Shown here: piece after piece, positions 20,587-28,772 of the stretch
Layout of the letters: every line of letters begins with the position of its first letter
Position numbering within the stretch: the stretch's first letter is position 1
Source: Amycolatopsis iheyensis
Lineage (GTDB): Bacteria > Actinomycetota > Actinomycetes > Mycobacteriales > Pseudonocardiaceae
DNA: 64,000 nt
Reading direction: 5' to 3'
NCBI RefSeq assembly: GCF_024703995.1
Contig: NZ_JAMXQV010000020.1
Span: 62,001-126,000 of the forward strand
Translations under genes and position numbers: made by a program
Notes under the pieces: generated by a model
Seen by the model: only the letters and a program-made list of their open reading frames with translations
What the model was told of the DNA's origin: nothing
The model's database searches: none

Positions 20587-21225
20587 TCAGACGAAGACCA
20601 GCGACACCAGCTCGTCCACGAACGGCTCGACCAGCTCGGCCCCGGTCCGGTTGAGCGCGCCGTGGAACAGGGCGACCCGTCCGTGCGCGCCGACGAACAC
20701 CACCGCCGCCGCGCGGCCCGGTGTCACCCGCAGCTCGTGGCCCGCCTCCACACAGCGTTCGAAGCCCGCGGTGAGGCGGTCGACGACGTCCAGCAGCGGG
20801 CCCTTCGGGCGGGTGCCCGGCTCGATGCCGGACGTGCCGTTCGCCAGCATCAGGCGGTAGTGCCCCGGATTCCGCATCGCGAAGGCGCAGTAAGCGCGAA
20901 TCTGCGCGCGAACGCGGCCGACGACGTCGGTTTCGCCCAGTGACTCCTCGGCCGCACGCATCGATTCGGCCAGCCGCGCGAATTCGTGGTCGAGCAGCCC
21001 GCGCACCAATTCCGCACGATCGGAGAAATGCTGGTAGATGCTCGCCGGGGCGATGCCGACCGCGCGCGCCACCCCGCGGATCGTCAGGCCGTCCTCGCCG
21101 CCGAGCTCGGCCAGCAACCGCCCGGCGGCCTCCAGGATCTCCCCGCGCAGCCGCTCGCCTTCGCCCCAGCGATTCCTCGTCCGGCCATTTCCGGTTTCGA
21201 CGTTCTCCGGCACCCGCCCATTCAT
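20587..21225 (-). CDS. TetR/AcrR family transcriptional regulator
   Basis: A 212-residue regulator. The helix-turn-helix spans about residues 28-75 (ILEAAGRLLAELGGEDGLTI, then VARAVGIAPASIYQHFSDRAELVRGLLDHEF). The C-terminal ligand domain (about 80-212) resembles the TetR_C_33/WHG type, with the stretch FAMRNPGHYRLML. The start is the ATG at 21225 in an Arg/Gly-rich N-terminal extension. Target genes are not evident; it reads convergently to SnoaL and in the same direction as, and downstream of, the SDR at 21271-21975, with a 45-nt gap. Confidence 0.9.
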   Translation of the reverse strand: MNGRVPENVETGNGRTRNRWGEGERLRGEILEAAGRLLAELGGEDGLTIRGVARAVGIAPASIYQHFSDRAELVRGLLDHEFARLAESMRAAEESLGETDVVGRVRAQIRAYCAFAMRNPGHYRLMLANGTSGIEPGTRPKGPLLDVVDRLTAGFERCVEAGHELRVTPGRAAAVVFVGAHGRVALFHGALNRTGAELVEPFVDELVSLVFV

Positions 21226-21270
21226 ACGCCCGCGGTTACCGGCCCCGTTTTCCGGGGTGGCGGAATGGGC

Positions 21271-21975
21271 TCAGGAAGCGAGCGCCGGATACAGCCCGGC
21301 GAGGTCACCGGACAGGCCGGCCCGCACGTTCCGGCTGACGTCGTCGGCCAGCACCTCGAAGCGGCCCTGCTCGACGCCGTCGAGGGCGAGGCCGGCGACC
21401 AGCGCCGGGTCGATCTTCGGGCCGTCGACGTGCTTGGCCATGTCGGTGTCCATGTAGCCGACGTGCAGCGCGGTCACCCGCGTCTGCTGCGCCGCCAGCT
21501 CCAGGCGCAGCGCGTTGGTCAGCGACCAGGCCGCCGACTTCGCCGCCGAGTACGCCGCGACCTGCGGCGAGGTGAACCAGGACAGCACCGACAGCACGTT
21601 CAGCACCGCGCCGCCGCCGTTGCGTTCGAGGATCGGCGCGAACTCCCGCGTCACCGCGAGGGTGCCGAAGTAGTGCGTGTCCATCTCCAGCTTGATGTCG
21701 TCCAGCGAACCCCCGAGCAGCGACGCGCCGGTGGACGAACCGGCGTTGTTGACCAGCAGCGTGACGTCGCCCGCTTCCGCGGCGGCGGCCCGGATCGACG
21801 CCGGGTCGGTCACGTCGAGCTTGAGCGGCACGACTCCCGGCAGATCCACCGACTCCGGATTCCGCGCGGCGGCATAGACCTTGGCCGCGCCGCGCTCGAG
21901 GAGAGCGGCGGCGAACTGCCGGCCGAGCCCCCGATTGGCCCCGGTGACCAGCGCCACCGCACCCGTGATCTCCAT
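21271..21975 (-). CDS. SDR family oxidoreductase
   Basis: A 234-residue classical short-chain dehydrogenase. The cofactor loop is VTGANRGLGRQF, the NNAG motif is LLVNNAGSS, the catalytic Ser lies in VLSVLSWF, and YxxxK is AAYSAAKSAA. An Arg/acidic pattern after beta 2 (YAAARNPESVD) suggests NADP(H). The ATG at 21975 is chosen because GAGAGGAGC precedes it; a start 18 nt earlier has no ribosome site. It is divergent from an HxlR gene, with two GACTTGC-type sites in the 102-nt space between, so the HxlR protein most likely controls it. Substrate unknown. Confidence 0.92.
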   Translation of the reverse strand: MEITGAVALVTGANRGLGRQFAAALLERGAAKVYAAARNPESVDLPGVVPLKLDVTDPASIRAAAAEAGDVTLLVNNAGSSTGASLLGGSLDDIKLEMDTHYFGTLAVTREFAPILERNGGGAVLNVLSVLSWFTSPQVAAYSAAKSAAWSLTNALRLELAAQQTRVTALHVGYMDTDMAKHVDGPKIDPALVAGLALDGVEQGRFEVLADDVSRNVRAGLSGDLAGLYPALAS

Positions 21976-21995
21976 GACGAGCTCCTCTCGCACCT

Positions 21996-22057
21996 GACTT
22001 GCTCATTGCAAGCTAGCTGCAGCCGACTGTACGACGTAGACTTGCTTGGAGCAAGTC
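21996..22057. promoter_or_regulatory. paired HxlR-type operators between SDR and hxlR genes
   Basis: GACTTGCT-TGG-AGCAAGTC (22039-22057) is a perfect inverted repeat with 8-bp arms, 20 bp upstream of the HxlR start. GACTTGC-TCATT-GCAAGCT (21996-22014) has the same left arm and a shorter match on the right, next to the SDR start. Two related sites in a divergent promoter fit autoregulation and repression by the HxlR protein. Confidence 0.75.
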
Positions 22058-22077
22058 AGGTAGGAGGGATCACAGTC

Positions 22078-22569
22078 ATGAGCCGCCGCATCACCTTCGA
22101 GGACAACTCCTGCCCGATCGCGCGCGCCGCCGACGTCCTGGCCGAGCCGTGGACGCTGCTGATCCTGCGCAACGCGACCGCGGGCACCACCCGGTTCGAG
22201 GACTTCCGCGCCCAGCTCGGCATCGCCGACAACGTGCTGACGACCCGGCTGGCCAAGCTCGTCGAACGCGGCCTGCTCACGAAGCTCCCCTACCGCGACG
22301 GCGGCCGGACCCGGCACGAGTACCGGCTCACGAAGGCCGGCTCGGACGCGTTGCCGGTGCTGCACGCGCTCGGCGCGTGGGGTGACGCGCACACGACGTC
22401 GGAGAACGCGTACGGCCCGATGCAGCTCGTCCACTGCGCCTGCGGGTCGCTCACGCGCCCGGGCGAGAAGTGCGACGCCTGCGGAAAACCGCTGGCCAGG
22501 GACGATCTGGCGTGGCGCGGCTCATGGCTGTCGGAGGGCGAGATCCCGCTGGCGGATCCGGTCGGCTAG
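22078..22569 (+). CDS. HxlR family (winged helix) transcriptional regulator
   Basis: A 163-residue regulator. The HxlR winged-helix domain covers residues about 8-105, including the hallmark Cys in the N-terminal segment NSCPIARAADVLAEPWTLLI and the recognition region FRAQLGIADNVLTTRLAKLV. HxlR proteins often sense electrophiles or aldehydes through this Cys. The C-terminal 60 residues add two CxC/CxxC pairs (HCACGS, KCDACGK), which may form a small zinc ribbon. The start is the ATG at 22078 behind AGGAGGG. It is divergent from the SDR gene, with shared operators. Confidence 0.93.
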   Translation: MSRRITFEDNSCPIARAADVLAEPWTLLILRNATAGTTRFEDFRAQLGIADNVLTTRLAKLVERGLLTKLPYRDGGRTRHEYRLTKAGSDALPVLHALGAWGDAHTTSENAYGPMQLVHCACGSLTRPGEKCDACGKPLARDDLAWRGSWLSEGEIPLADPVG

Positions 22570-22623
22570 GCCGGACGGGGCATCCTCGTATGCGCTGCCA
22601 TGCATGTCAACCAGTCGTGGTGG

Positions 22624-22636
22624 TTGGTAAATCACC
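22624..22636. promoter_or_regulatory. candidate operator half-related to the S1 protease palindrome
   Basis: TTGGTAAATCACC lies 109 bp upstream of snpA in a 175-nt gap. It matches 11 of 13 positions of the palindrome at 8006-8018 upstream of the other secreted protease gene. It is reported as a weak shared motif; no regulator is known. The rest of the gap holds a CAACCA/TGGTTG inverted repeat near 22610 and nothing else recognised. Confidence 0.3.
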
Positions 22637-22744
22637 GTTCGCAGCGCAGTACGAAAGTCGGGTCACAAGAGCCGGGCGATTCCGTAAGTTCGACACCCAG
22701 CGCGCGCAAACCCGGCAAATTCCCCACGGCAAGGAGTCGTCCCG

Positions 22745-23299
22745 ATGTCCAGGAAGTACCTGCTGCCCGGTGCCGCCGTCGCGCTGGCGATGATCGCGAC
22801 CCCGCTGACCGCCGCCCCGGCCTTCGCGGCTCCGGAAGCGGCCACGACCGTCTACTACGACACCTCGGACGCCCCCACCTTCCGCGACCAGATCAACGCG
22901 GGCGCCGCCAACTGGAACGCGGCGGTGTCGAACGTCAAGCTCCAGGAAAGCTCTTCGGGCGCGACGCTGCACTACACGGAGGGCAACGACCCGCGCGGCT
23001 CGTACGCCCAGACCGACGGCCACGGCAGCGGCACGATCTTCATCGACTACACCCAGGCCGAGCAGTACAACCAGACCCGCATCACCGCCCACGAGACCGG
23101 GCACGCGCTGGGTCTGCCGGACCACTACGAGGGCCCGTGCTCGGAGCTGATGTCGGGTGGCGGCCCCGGCCCGTCGTGCACCAACGCGAACCCGAACGCG
23201 GAGGAGTCCGCGCAGGTGGAATCCCTGTGGGCCAACGGCTTCCGCGCGGCGGCCGCTCAGCAGCACCGCATCTACGAAGTGACCATGCCGGTCAAGTGA
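22745..23299 (+). CDS. snpA: snapalysin family secreted zinc metalloprotease (M7)
   Basis: A 184-residue small extracellular neutral protease. Residues 1-29 form a signal peptide (SRKYLLPGAA, hydrophobic core, ending AFAA). The metzincin-like zinc motif HETGHALGLPD has His116, Glu117, His120 and Asp126 as the third ligand, which is typical of snapalysin; the downstream PCSELMSGG holds the Met-turn region and Cys pairs. The length matches Streptomyces snpA products, but the LysR-type activator usually encoded next to snpA is missing. The ATG start is behind AAGGAG. Upstream lies a sequence related to the palindrome in front of the S1 protease. Confidence 0.95.
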   Translation: MSRKYLLPGAAVALAMIATPLTAAPAFAAPEAATTVYYDTSDAPTFRDQINAGAANWNAAVSNVKLQESSSGATLHYTEGNDPRGSYAQTDGHGSGTIFIDYTQAEQYNQTRITAHETGHALGLPDHYEGPCSELMSGGGPGPSCTNANPNAEESAQVESLWANGFRAAAAQQHRIYEVTMPVK

Positions 23300-23322
23300 C
23301 CCAGGTCTGACGTCGTCGGGGG

Positions 23323-23352
23323 AGGCCGCACCGGGTACGCCCGGTGCGGCCT
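23323..23352 (+). terminator. terminator downstream of snpA
   Basis: A perfect 13-bp inverted repeat AGGCCGCACCGGG / CCCGGTGCGGCCT with a 4-nt loop, 23 nt behind the snpA stop and followed by TT. It is a strong GC-rich hairpin that should end the snpA transcript. Confidence 0.85.
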
Positions 23353-23369
23353 TCGCACGTGCGGAAAAG

Positions 23370-23481
23370 GTCGACACGCGTGATTGGGGAGTCAACTCGC
23401 GTGTTTGGAGGGTCGACACGACTTCGCGGCCGTGTCGACCCTTCAATCACGCGTGTCGACCGCTGAATCACGCGTGTCGAC
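23370..23481. repeat. six GTCGAC-centred units on a 21-bp period, mirror-arranged
   Basis: The hexamer GTCGAC (GTCAAC in unit 2) begins at 23370, 23391 and 23412 in the forward units GTCGACACGCGTGATT-like, and at 23434, 23455 and 23476 in the inverted units AATCACGCGTGTCGAC. Spacing is 21 bp within each half, so the whole is a mirror-symmetric 112-bp array with a central perfect hairpin GGTCGACACG/CGTGTCGACC. It lies between snpA and the convergent GntR gene. It may be a dispersed intergenic repeat of the genus or a multi-site binding region. Confidence 0.8.
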
Positions 23482-23493
23482 CCTTCTGTCACG

Positions 23494-24165
23494 TCAGAGG
23501 CGGGACAGCAGGCGATCCCGCGCCACTTCCAGGTGATCCGTCATCGCCTTTCGCGCAGCCGAAGCGTTTCCCGCGATCAGGGCGTTCACGATCAGGCTGT
23601 GCTCCGAGATCGTCTGCTCGCCGAACGGCTGGTTGTAGTTCAGCCGGAAGAAGTGCAGGTGGCAGTGGGTGCGGGCGAACGCCTGCTCCACCGCCACGTT
23701 GCCGGCCAGGCGCAGGATCAGCTCGTGGAGCCGCTGGTCGTGCGCCGTCAACGCCTTGTAGTCGCTGTACGCGTCCTCCGCCGGCGCCGCCGGGCACGTC
23801 GCCAGCTCCGCCTCCAGCAGAGCCACGTTCGCGGCCGACATCGCCGCCGCCGCGCGGGCCGCCGACGGCGGCTCCAGCAGCAGCCGCAACGCGTACATGT
23901 CGTCGACTTCCTTGCGGTTCAGCAGTTCCGTGACGCGGTAGCCGCGCAGCGGGAGCCGGCTGACGAGCTCCTCCGACTCCAGCCGCGCCAGCGCCTCGCG
24001 CACCGGCGTGCCCGACACGCCCAGCTCGCGGGCGATCTCGTCGATGTTGACGCGGGCGCCGGGCTCGATGCCGTCGTTCATGATCAGCGCCCGGATCTGC
24101 TCGTAGACGCCGTCCGCCAGCACCTGCCGGCCCGGCAGGGCTTCGAGGCGGCGACCCTCCACCAT
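23494..24165 (-). CDS. GntR family regulator with FCD domain (FadR subfamily)
   Basis: A 223-residue regulator. The N-terminal winged helix (about 15-80) shows LADGVYEQIRALIMNDGI and the recognition helix ELGVSGTPVREALARLE. The C-terminal FCD all-helical ligand domain (about 90-215) has the metal/ligand residues pattern D-x4-H in LTAHDQRLHELI and later HSLIVNALIAGNA. FCD ligands are often sugar acids or other metabolites. The ATG at 24165 is chosen because GAGGGGA precedes it; a GTG 12 nt upstream is the alternative. It sits at the downstream end of the GH27-GH95 operon and 28 nt behind its last stop, so it probably controls that operon, perhaps through GATCCTATAGGATC upstream of GH27. Confidence 0.9.
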   Translation of the reverse strand: MVEGRRLEALPGRQVLADGVYEQIRALIMNDGIEPGARVNIDEIARELGVSGTPVREALARLESEELVSRLPLRGYRVTELLNRKEVDDMYALRLLLEPPSAARAAAAMSAANVALLEAELATCPAAPAEDAYSDYKALTAHDQRLHELILRLAGNVAVEQAFARTHCHLHFFRLNYNQPFGEQTISEHSLIVNALIAGNASAARKAMTDHLEVARDRLLSRL

Positions 24166-24193
24166 GGCTCCCCTCACGTGTGGTGACTACAGG

Positions 24194-25549
24194 CTACTGC
24201 TTGGCCAGGACGTCCCGGCTCTTCGACGCCATCTCCGCGAAGACGTCGTCGTCGCGCTGATGCGCGAAGTACGCCTCGAACAGCGGCCGTTCCGCGTCCT
24301 GCAGGGCCGCGCCGTTGCCGTAGACGACCGCCGGGACGAGCGAGCCGTCCTTCATCATCGTGGTGAACACCGACAAGTCGACACCCTGGCCCCGCATGGC
24401 CGCCGCGGCCGCGTCCATCGACGCCGGGATCGACGGGAAGAACGTGCCGCTCGCCCCGGCCGCGGACTGGCACTCCGGCGAACCCATGTAGGACACCCAC
24501 TTCCAGGTCAGGTCGGGGTTCTTGGTGCCGGCCCAGATGTTGTTGCCGTTCGAGTTGGTCAGCGCCGCGCGCTTGCCGGAAGTGCCGAGCACGGTCGGCG
24601 CGATGCCGACCTTCACCCCGGGCAGCTTGGCGAACGTGCCCGCCGACCACGAGCCCGCGGTCTCCATCGCCACCTTGCCCGACCCGATCAGGTCGACGTC
24701 GCTGATGGTCGCCTGGCCGCCGGTGGTGAACGTGCCGAGCTTCGGCGCGAACCCGCGGTCGGTCAGCGATCGCACCCAGCGCAGGGTCTTCGCGAACACC
24801 GGGTCGCCGTAGCTGAACGTCGTCGGCCAGGACTGCTTGTCGGCGAGCCGCCAGCCGGTGGTCATGGCGAACGAGCTCCACGTCGCCTCGCCGATGAAGT
24901 CCCGCGACGCGAGCTGCCCGGTGCCGTAGGTCGCGACGTGGTCCTTGTCGAACCCGGGCTGGTCGCCCCGGACGCCGTTCTTGTCCACGGACAGGTGCGC
25001 CGCGACCTTCTCGAACGTGCCGCCGTCGTCGGGGTTCCAGGTCAGCTTCGCCAGGTCCGCCGGTGTGTAGCCGGCCTTCGTGATCGCGTCGGTGTTGTAG
25101 TACAGCCCGGTCGCGGACCAGTCGAGCGGCAGCGCGTACTGCTTGCCGTCGGTGAACTTCCACGAGTCGACGCCGACGGAAAACCGCTTCAGGTCGAACT
25201 TGTCGCGGGCGATCAGGTCGTCGAGCGGCAGCAGCTGGTGCTGGGACGCGTACGCCTGGAAGTACTGGACGCTGTTCTGGAACGCGTCGGGCGCGGTCCC
25301 GCCGACGAACCCGGCGGTCAGCTTGGTGAAGTAGTCGTCCACGTTGTACTGCGTGATCTTCACCGTGGTGCCGGGGTTGGCCTTCTCGAAGGCCGACGCG
25401 CACGTCTGGTACGCCGCCGCCTGCTTGTCGTCCCAGGTCCACCAGTTCACGGTGGACCCGCTGCCGCTCGCCGAACCGCCACCGCAGGCGGCCACGAGCG
25501 CTCCGAGGGTCGCCGCCAATCCGGCGGCGGTGAGGGTGCGCAACTTCAT
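24194..25549 (-). CDS. sugar ABC transporter substrate-binding lipoprotein (family 1)
   Basis: A 451-residue extracellular binding protein anchored by lipid. The signal peptide ends in the lipobox LVAAC with Cys22, followed by a Gly/Ser-rich linker. The solute-binding family 1 pattern is clear (NWWTWDDKQAA, PGTTVKITQYN, GGTAPDAFQNS, ATGLYYNTDAITKAGY, ETAGSW). It feeds a glycan fragment to the two permeases encoded upstream in the same operon. The ATG at 25549 overlaps the esterase stop by 4 bp (ATGA). No ATPase gene is in the operon; in actinomycetes such systems use a shared MsiK ATPase encoded elsewhere. Confidence 0.94.
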   Translation of the reverse strand: MKLRTLTAAGLAATLGALVAACGGGSASGSGSTVNWWTWDDKQAAAYQTCASAFEKANPGTTVKITQYNVDDYFTKLTAGFVGGTAPDAFQNSVQYFQAYASQHQLLPLDDLIARDKFDLKRFSVGVDSWKFTDGKQYALPLDWSATGLYYNTDAITKAGYTPADLAKLTWNPDDGGTFEKVAAHLSVDKNGVRGDQPGFDKDHVATYGTGQLASRDFIGEATWSSFAMTTGWRLADKQSWPTTFSYGDPVFAKTLRWVRSLTDRGFAPKLGTFTTGGQATISDVDLIGSGKVAMETAGSWSAGTFAKLPGVKVGIAPTVLGTSGKRAALTNSNGNNIWAGTKNPDLTWKWVSYMGSPECQSAAGASGTFFPSIPASMDAAAAAMRGQGVDLSVFTTMMKDGSLVPAVVYGNGAALQDAERPLFEAYFAHQRDDDVFAEMASKSRDVLAKQ

Positions 25550-26499
25550 GTCAACTCCAGAATGGGCCGGAATCCTTCGAGTACCGCCTGAATGTCGTCG
25601 GGGCCACCGGCTTCGTGGCCGTTGTATTCCCAGACGGCGAGCTGCTTCGGTCCTTTGTAGACGTGGTAGGCGCCGAACACCGTGGACGGCGGCACGATGC
25701 CGTCCATCAACCCGGCGCTGAACCAGGCCGGTGCCGTCGCACGCGAAGCGAACCCGAGACCGTCGAAATAGGACAGTGTCTCGAAGACCCGCCCGACCGC
25801 GTCCCGGTGATCGGCGAGGAAGCGGGACAGCTCGACGTACGGCCGTTCTCCGCCGATCAGGCTCGCGCGACGGAAGTCGCAGAGGAACGGCGCTTGCGCG
25901 TGCAACGCCGCGACGTCCGGGACGAGCCCGGCCGTGGCGAGGGCGATGCCGCCGCCCTGGCTGTTGCCGAGCACGGCCACCCGCGCCGGGTCGACCTGGG
26001 GCAACGCCCGGGCAGCGTCGACCGCGCGCGCCGCGTCGGTGAAGATCCTTCGGTAGACGTAGGTTTCGCGGCTCTCGATGCCGCGGGTCAGGTGCCCCGG
26101 GTACGCCGGTCCGCTGCCCACCGGGTCGGGCGTCACGCCACCCTGCCCGCGGACGTCGACCTGCAGGTGCGCGTACCCGGCGGAGGCCCAGTGCAGCTCC
26201 TGGAGAGCGCTTCCCCGGCTGCCGCCGTAGCCGTGGAACTGGACGATCGCCGGCAACGGCCCTTCGACGCCGCGAGGCACCCGCAGCCAGGCACGGATCG
26301 GGTGGCCCCCGAAACCGGCGAACGTCACGTCGAAAACGTCGAGCGTCCGCAGGGGCGTGTCCACCGGAGTCAGCTTGAGAGCCAGGTCGTGGTCGCGGGC
26401 TTCGGCGAGCGTCGACGTCCAGAAGGCGTCGAAGTCCAGCGGCGCCGCGTAGTCGCTGCGGTACTCCCACAGCGCGTCGAGGCCGAGGTCGGTCTGCAT
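25546..26499 (-). CDS. acetyl xylan esterase / cephalosporin-C deacetylase family (CE7) hydrolase
   Basis: A 317-residue alpha/beta hydrolase of the CE7 type. The oxyanion-side motif RGQGG lies in VDVRGQGGVTPD, the nucleophile elbow is LGNSQGGG (GxSxGG), and late Asp and His are in SAGLMDGIVPP and YNGHEAGG. CE7 enzymes remove acetyl groups from short xylo- or other oligosaccharides inside the cell; no signal peptide is present. The ATG at 26499 overlaps the GH95 stop (TGATG), and the frame continues into a 4-bp overlap with the binding protein gene. In this operon it probably de-acetylates imported oligosaccharides before or with GH95 action. Confidence 0.92.
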   Translation of the reverse strand: MQTDLGLDALWEYRSDYAAPLDFDAFWTSTLAEARDHDLALKLTPVDTPLRTLDVFDVTFAGFGGHPIRAWLRVPRGVEGPLPAIVQFHGYGGSRGSALQELHWASAGYAHLQVDVRGQGGVTPDPVGSGPAYPGHLTRGIESRETYVYRRIFTDAARAVDAARALPQVDPARVAVLGNSQGGGIALATAGLVPDVAALHAQAPFLCDFRRASLIGGERPYVELSRFLADHRDAVGRVFETLSYFDGLGFASRATAPAWFSAGLMDGIVPPSTVFGAYHVYKGPKQLAVWEYNGHEAGGPDDIQAVLEGFRPILELT

Positions 26500-28772
26500 C
26501 AGAGTCCTTTCAGGACGGTCGATTCGCCGGTTCGCAGCCACAGCTCGGTCTCCCGGCCGCGGTAGCGCACTCGGACCGGCTCGGCCGGGTCACCGGACAG
26601 CCGCCGCACGACGGCGTAGCGCAGTTCGCCGTCCCGCCACTCGACGTCGGCGGCGAGCCCGCCCCGGCACCGCAGCCCGCGTGCCTCGCCTTCGGACCAG
26701 TCCGCGGGCAAGGCCGGGAGTAACGAGAGCACGCCGTTTTGGCTCTGCAGCACGAGTTCCGCGAGGCCGGCCGGGAAGCCGTAGTTGCCGTCGATCTGGA
26801 ACGGCGGGTGCGTGCTGAACAGGTTGGGCAGCAGCCCACCCCACTCGGAGCCGTCGAACGGCGCGTCGCGGTGCCGGTCGCCGGTGAACGGCTGGAATGC
26901 CTCACTCAGCAGCTTCCGCGCGGTCTCGCCGTCGCCGAGCCGGGCCCGCAGCGCGATCTTCCAGGCCCACGACCAGCCCATCGCGCCCGGCCCGCGCCGG
27001 TCCAGGACCCGGCGGGCCGCGTCCGCCAGGTCCGCGTCGATCAGCCCGAGCGGGTACAGCGCCACCAGGTGGGACAGGTGCCGGTGCGTCGAGTCCGCCT
27101 CGGGCAGGTCCGACGCCCACTCCCCCAGCCGGCCGTCGGGCAGGACGGGCAGCGGGCGCAGCCGGGGCAGCGCGGCCTCGATCTCGGCGTACAGCGGGTC
27201 GTGCACGGCCAGGGCGTTCATCGCCGCGAGGCTGCGCTCGAACACCGCGCGGATCAACGCGACGTCCATCGTCACCGAGTGCGTCAGCGACTCCTTCGTC
27301 CCGGCTTCGGAAAGGAACAGGTTCTCCGGGGACGTCGACGGGCACGTCTCGAGGAAGCCGTCGCGCTCGACCAGCCAGTCCAGGCAGAACTCGGCGCAGC
27401 CGCGCAGCAGCGGCCACGCCGTCGCCGCCAGGAAGCCGAGGTCCCGGGTGAAGTCGTAGTGCTCCCAGGCGTGCTGGACCAGCCACGCGCCACCCATCGG
27501 CCAGATCGCCCACGACGGGTTGCCGTGACCCATGCCGACCGGCAGCGCCCAGCCCCACGGGTCGGTGTTGTGGTGGGTGACCCAGCCGCGGGTCCCGTAC
27601 AGCTCGCGGGCGACGTCGGCGCCGGTGACCGCCAGCTTGCCGAGCAGGTCGAACAGCGGGCGGTGGCATTCGCCGAGCCCGGTGGTTTCGGCGGCCCAGT
27701 AGTTCATCTGGGTGTTGATGTTGATCGTGTAGTTCGACGACCAGGCCGGGCGCGGGTCGTCGTTCCAGATGCCCTGCAGGTTGGCCGGCGGCGCGCCGGG
27801 CCGGGACGCGCTCGCCAGGAGGTACCGGCCGTACTGGAAGAGCACGGTCGCGGTGAGCTGTTCGTCCTTGCCGGACAGCAACTCGGCGACGTCGTGGGTG
27901 CCGCCGCGGCGGTCACCGATCCGGAGCGAAGACGCGCCGAGCAGCGGCCGCAGGTCGGCTTCGTGGGCGCGCCGCAACTCGGCCGCCCCGGTCTCGACGG
28001 CGCGTTCGGCGAGGACGGCCGCGCGACGCCGGTGCTCGTCGCGGGTGTGCTGGCGGTCGCCGATCCAGGCGTCGTACGCGCTGGTCGAGCTGGCCAGGAC
28101 GATCAGGACGCCGGTTTCGGTCCGGGCGACCCGGACCGAAACCGCGCCGAACGGGTCGTAGCCCTCGGTGGTCCCGTACCGCAGCGGCTCTTCGACCTGC
28201 GGCTCGTGCCGCGGTGCGCCGTCGATCGGGATCTCGATGCCGAGGTCGAGGCCGTCCCGGGAGGCTTCCCGCAGCGGTGTCGACACATCGACTTCGACGT
28301 CGACCGGGCCGGACAGCGCGACGCACAGGACCTGCGCGGGCCGGCTCACCCAGGTCGTCCGCACGACTTCGTGACCGCCGATGGTCAGCTGTTCGGCGGC
28401 GATGCCGTTGTCCAGGTTGAGGGTCCGGCCGTGGGAGGCGCCCTCGGGCAGCGTCAGCCAGAGGTCCACATAGGGCAGGAACTCCTGGCTGTAGGGCCCT
28501 TCGAACGCCATCAGCAGGTCCTCGGCACGCCGGAAGTCCTTCGCGAACACGGCCTCGCGCACCTCGGCGAGGCGGTCCGGTCCGGCATCGATCCCGGCGA
28601 GCGCGGCGGCCGGGCCACCCGGGGTGCCGGACCAGACCGTGGCGTCGTTGACCTGGATCCGCGTGCGGCCGGCGCCGCCGAAGACCATCGCGCCGAGCCG
28701 GCCGTTGCCGACCGGCGCCGCTTCGGTCCAGTCCGCCGCCGGGTGCGGCCAGGAGAGCAGGAGATCCGTCAT
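26499..28772 (-). CDS. glycoside hydrolase family 95 protein (alpha-L-fucosidase/alpha-L-galactosidase type)
   Basis: A 757-residue GH95 enzyme with the family layout: N-terminal beta-super-sandwich domain starting LLSWPHPAADWTEAAPVGNG and INDATVWSG-like IQVNDATVWSG, central (alpha/alpha)6 barrel with NYTININTQMNYW, THHNTDPWGW and TCPSTSPEN, and a C-terminal beta domain (QIDGNYGFPAGLAE). The family includes 1,2-alpha-L-fucosidases and alpha-L-galactosidases. There is no signal peptide, so it acts in the cytoplasm on imported oligosaccharides. The ATG at 28772 overlaps the permease stop by 4 bp. Together with GH27 and CE7 it points to a plant hemicellulose or pectin side-chain as the substrate. 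Confidence 0.94.
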   Translation of the reverse strand: MTDLLLSWPHPAADWTEAAPVGNGRLGAMVFGGAGRTRIQVNDATVWSGTPGGPAAALAGIDAGPDRLAEVREAVFAKDFRRAEDLLMAFEGPYSQEFLPYVDLWLTLPEGASHGRTLNLDNGIAAEQLTIGGHEVVRTTWVSRPAQVLCVALSGPVDVEVDVSTPLREASRDGLDLGIEIPIDGAPRHEPQVEEPLRYGTTEGYDPFGAVSVRVARTETGVLIVLASSTSAYDAWIGDRQHTRDEHRRRAAVLAERAVETGAAELRRAHEADLRPLLGASSLRIGDRRGGTHDVAELLSGKDEQLTATVLFQYGRYLLASASRPGAPPANLQGIWNDDPRPAWSSNYTININTQMNYWAAETTGLGECHRPLFDLLGKLAVTGADVARELYGTRGWVTHHNTDPWGWALPVGMGHGNPSWAIWPMGGAWLVQHAWEHYDFTRDLGFLAATAWPLLRGCAEFCLDWLVERDGFLETCPSTSPENLFLSEAGTKESLTHSVTMDVALIRAVFERSLAAMNALAVHDPLYAEIEAALPRLRPLPVLPDGRLGEWASDLPEADSTHRHLSHLVALYPLGLIDADLADAARRVLDRRGPGAMGWSWAWKIALRARLGDGETARKLLSEAFQPFTGDRHRDAPFDGSEWGGLLPNLFSTHPPFQIDGNYGFPAGLAELVLQSQNGVLSLLPALPADWSEGEARGLRCRGGLAADVEWRDGELRYAVVRRLSGDPAEPVRVRYRGRETELWLRTGESTVLKGL

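Noticed and set aside
23370..23481. CRISPR array
   Set aside because: Units are adjacent at 21 bp, half are inverted, there are no unique spacers and no cas genes nearby.
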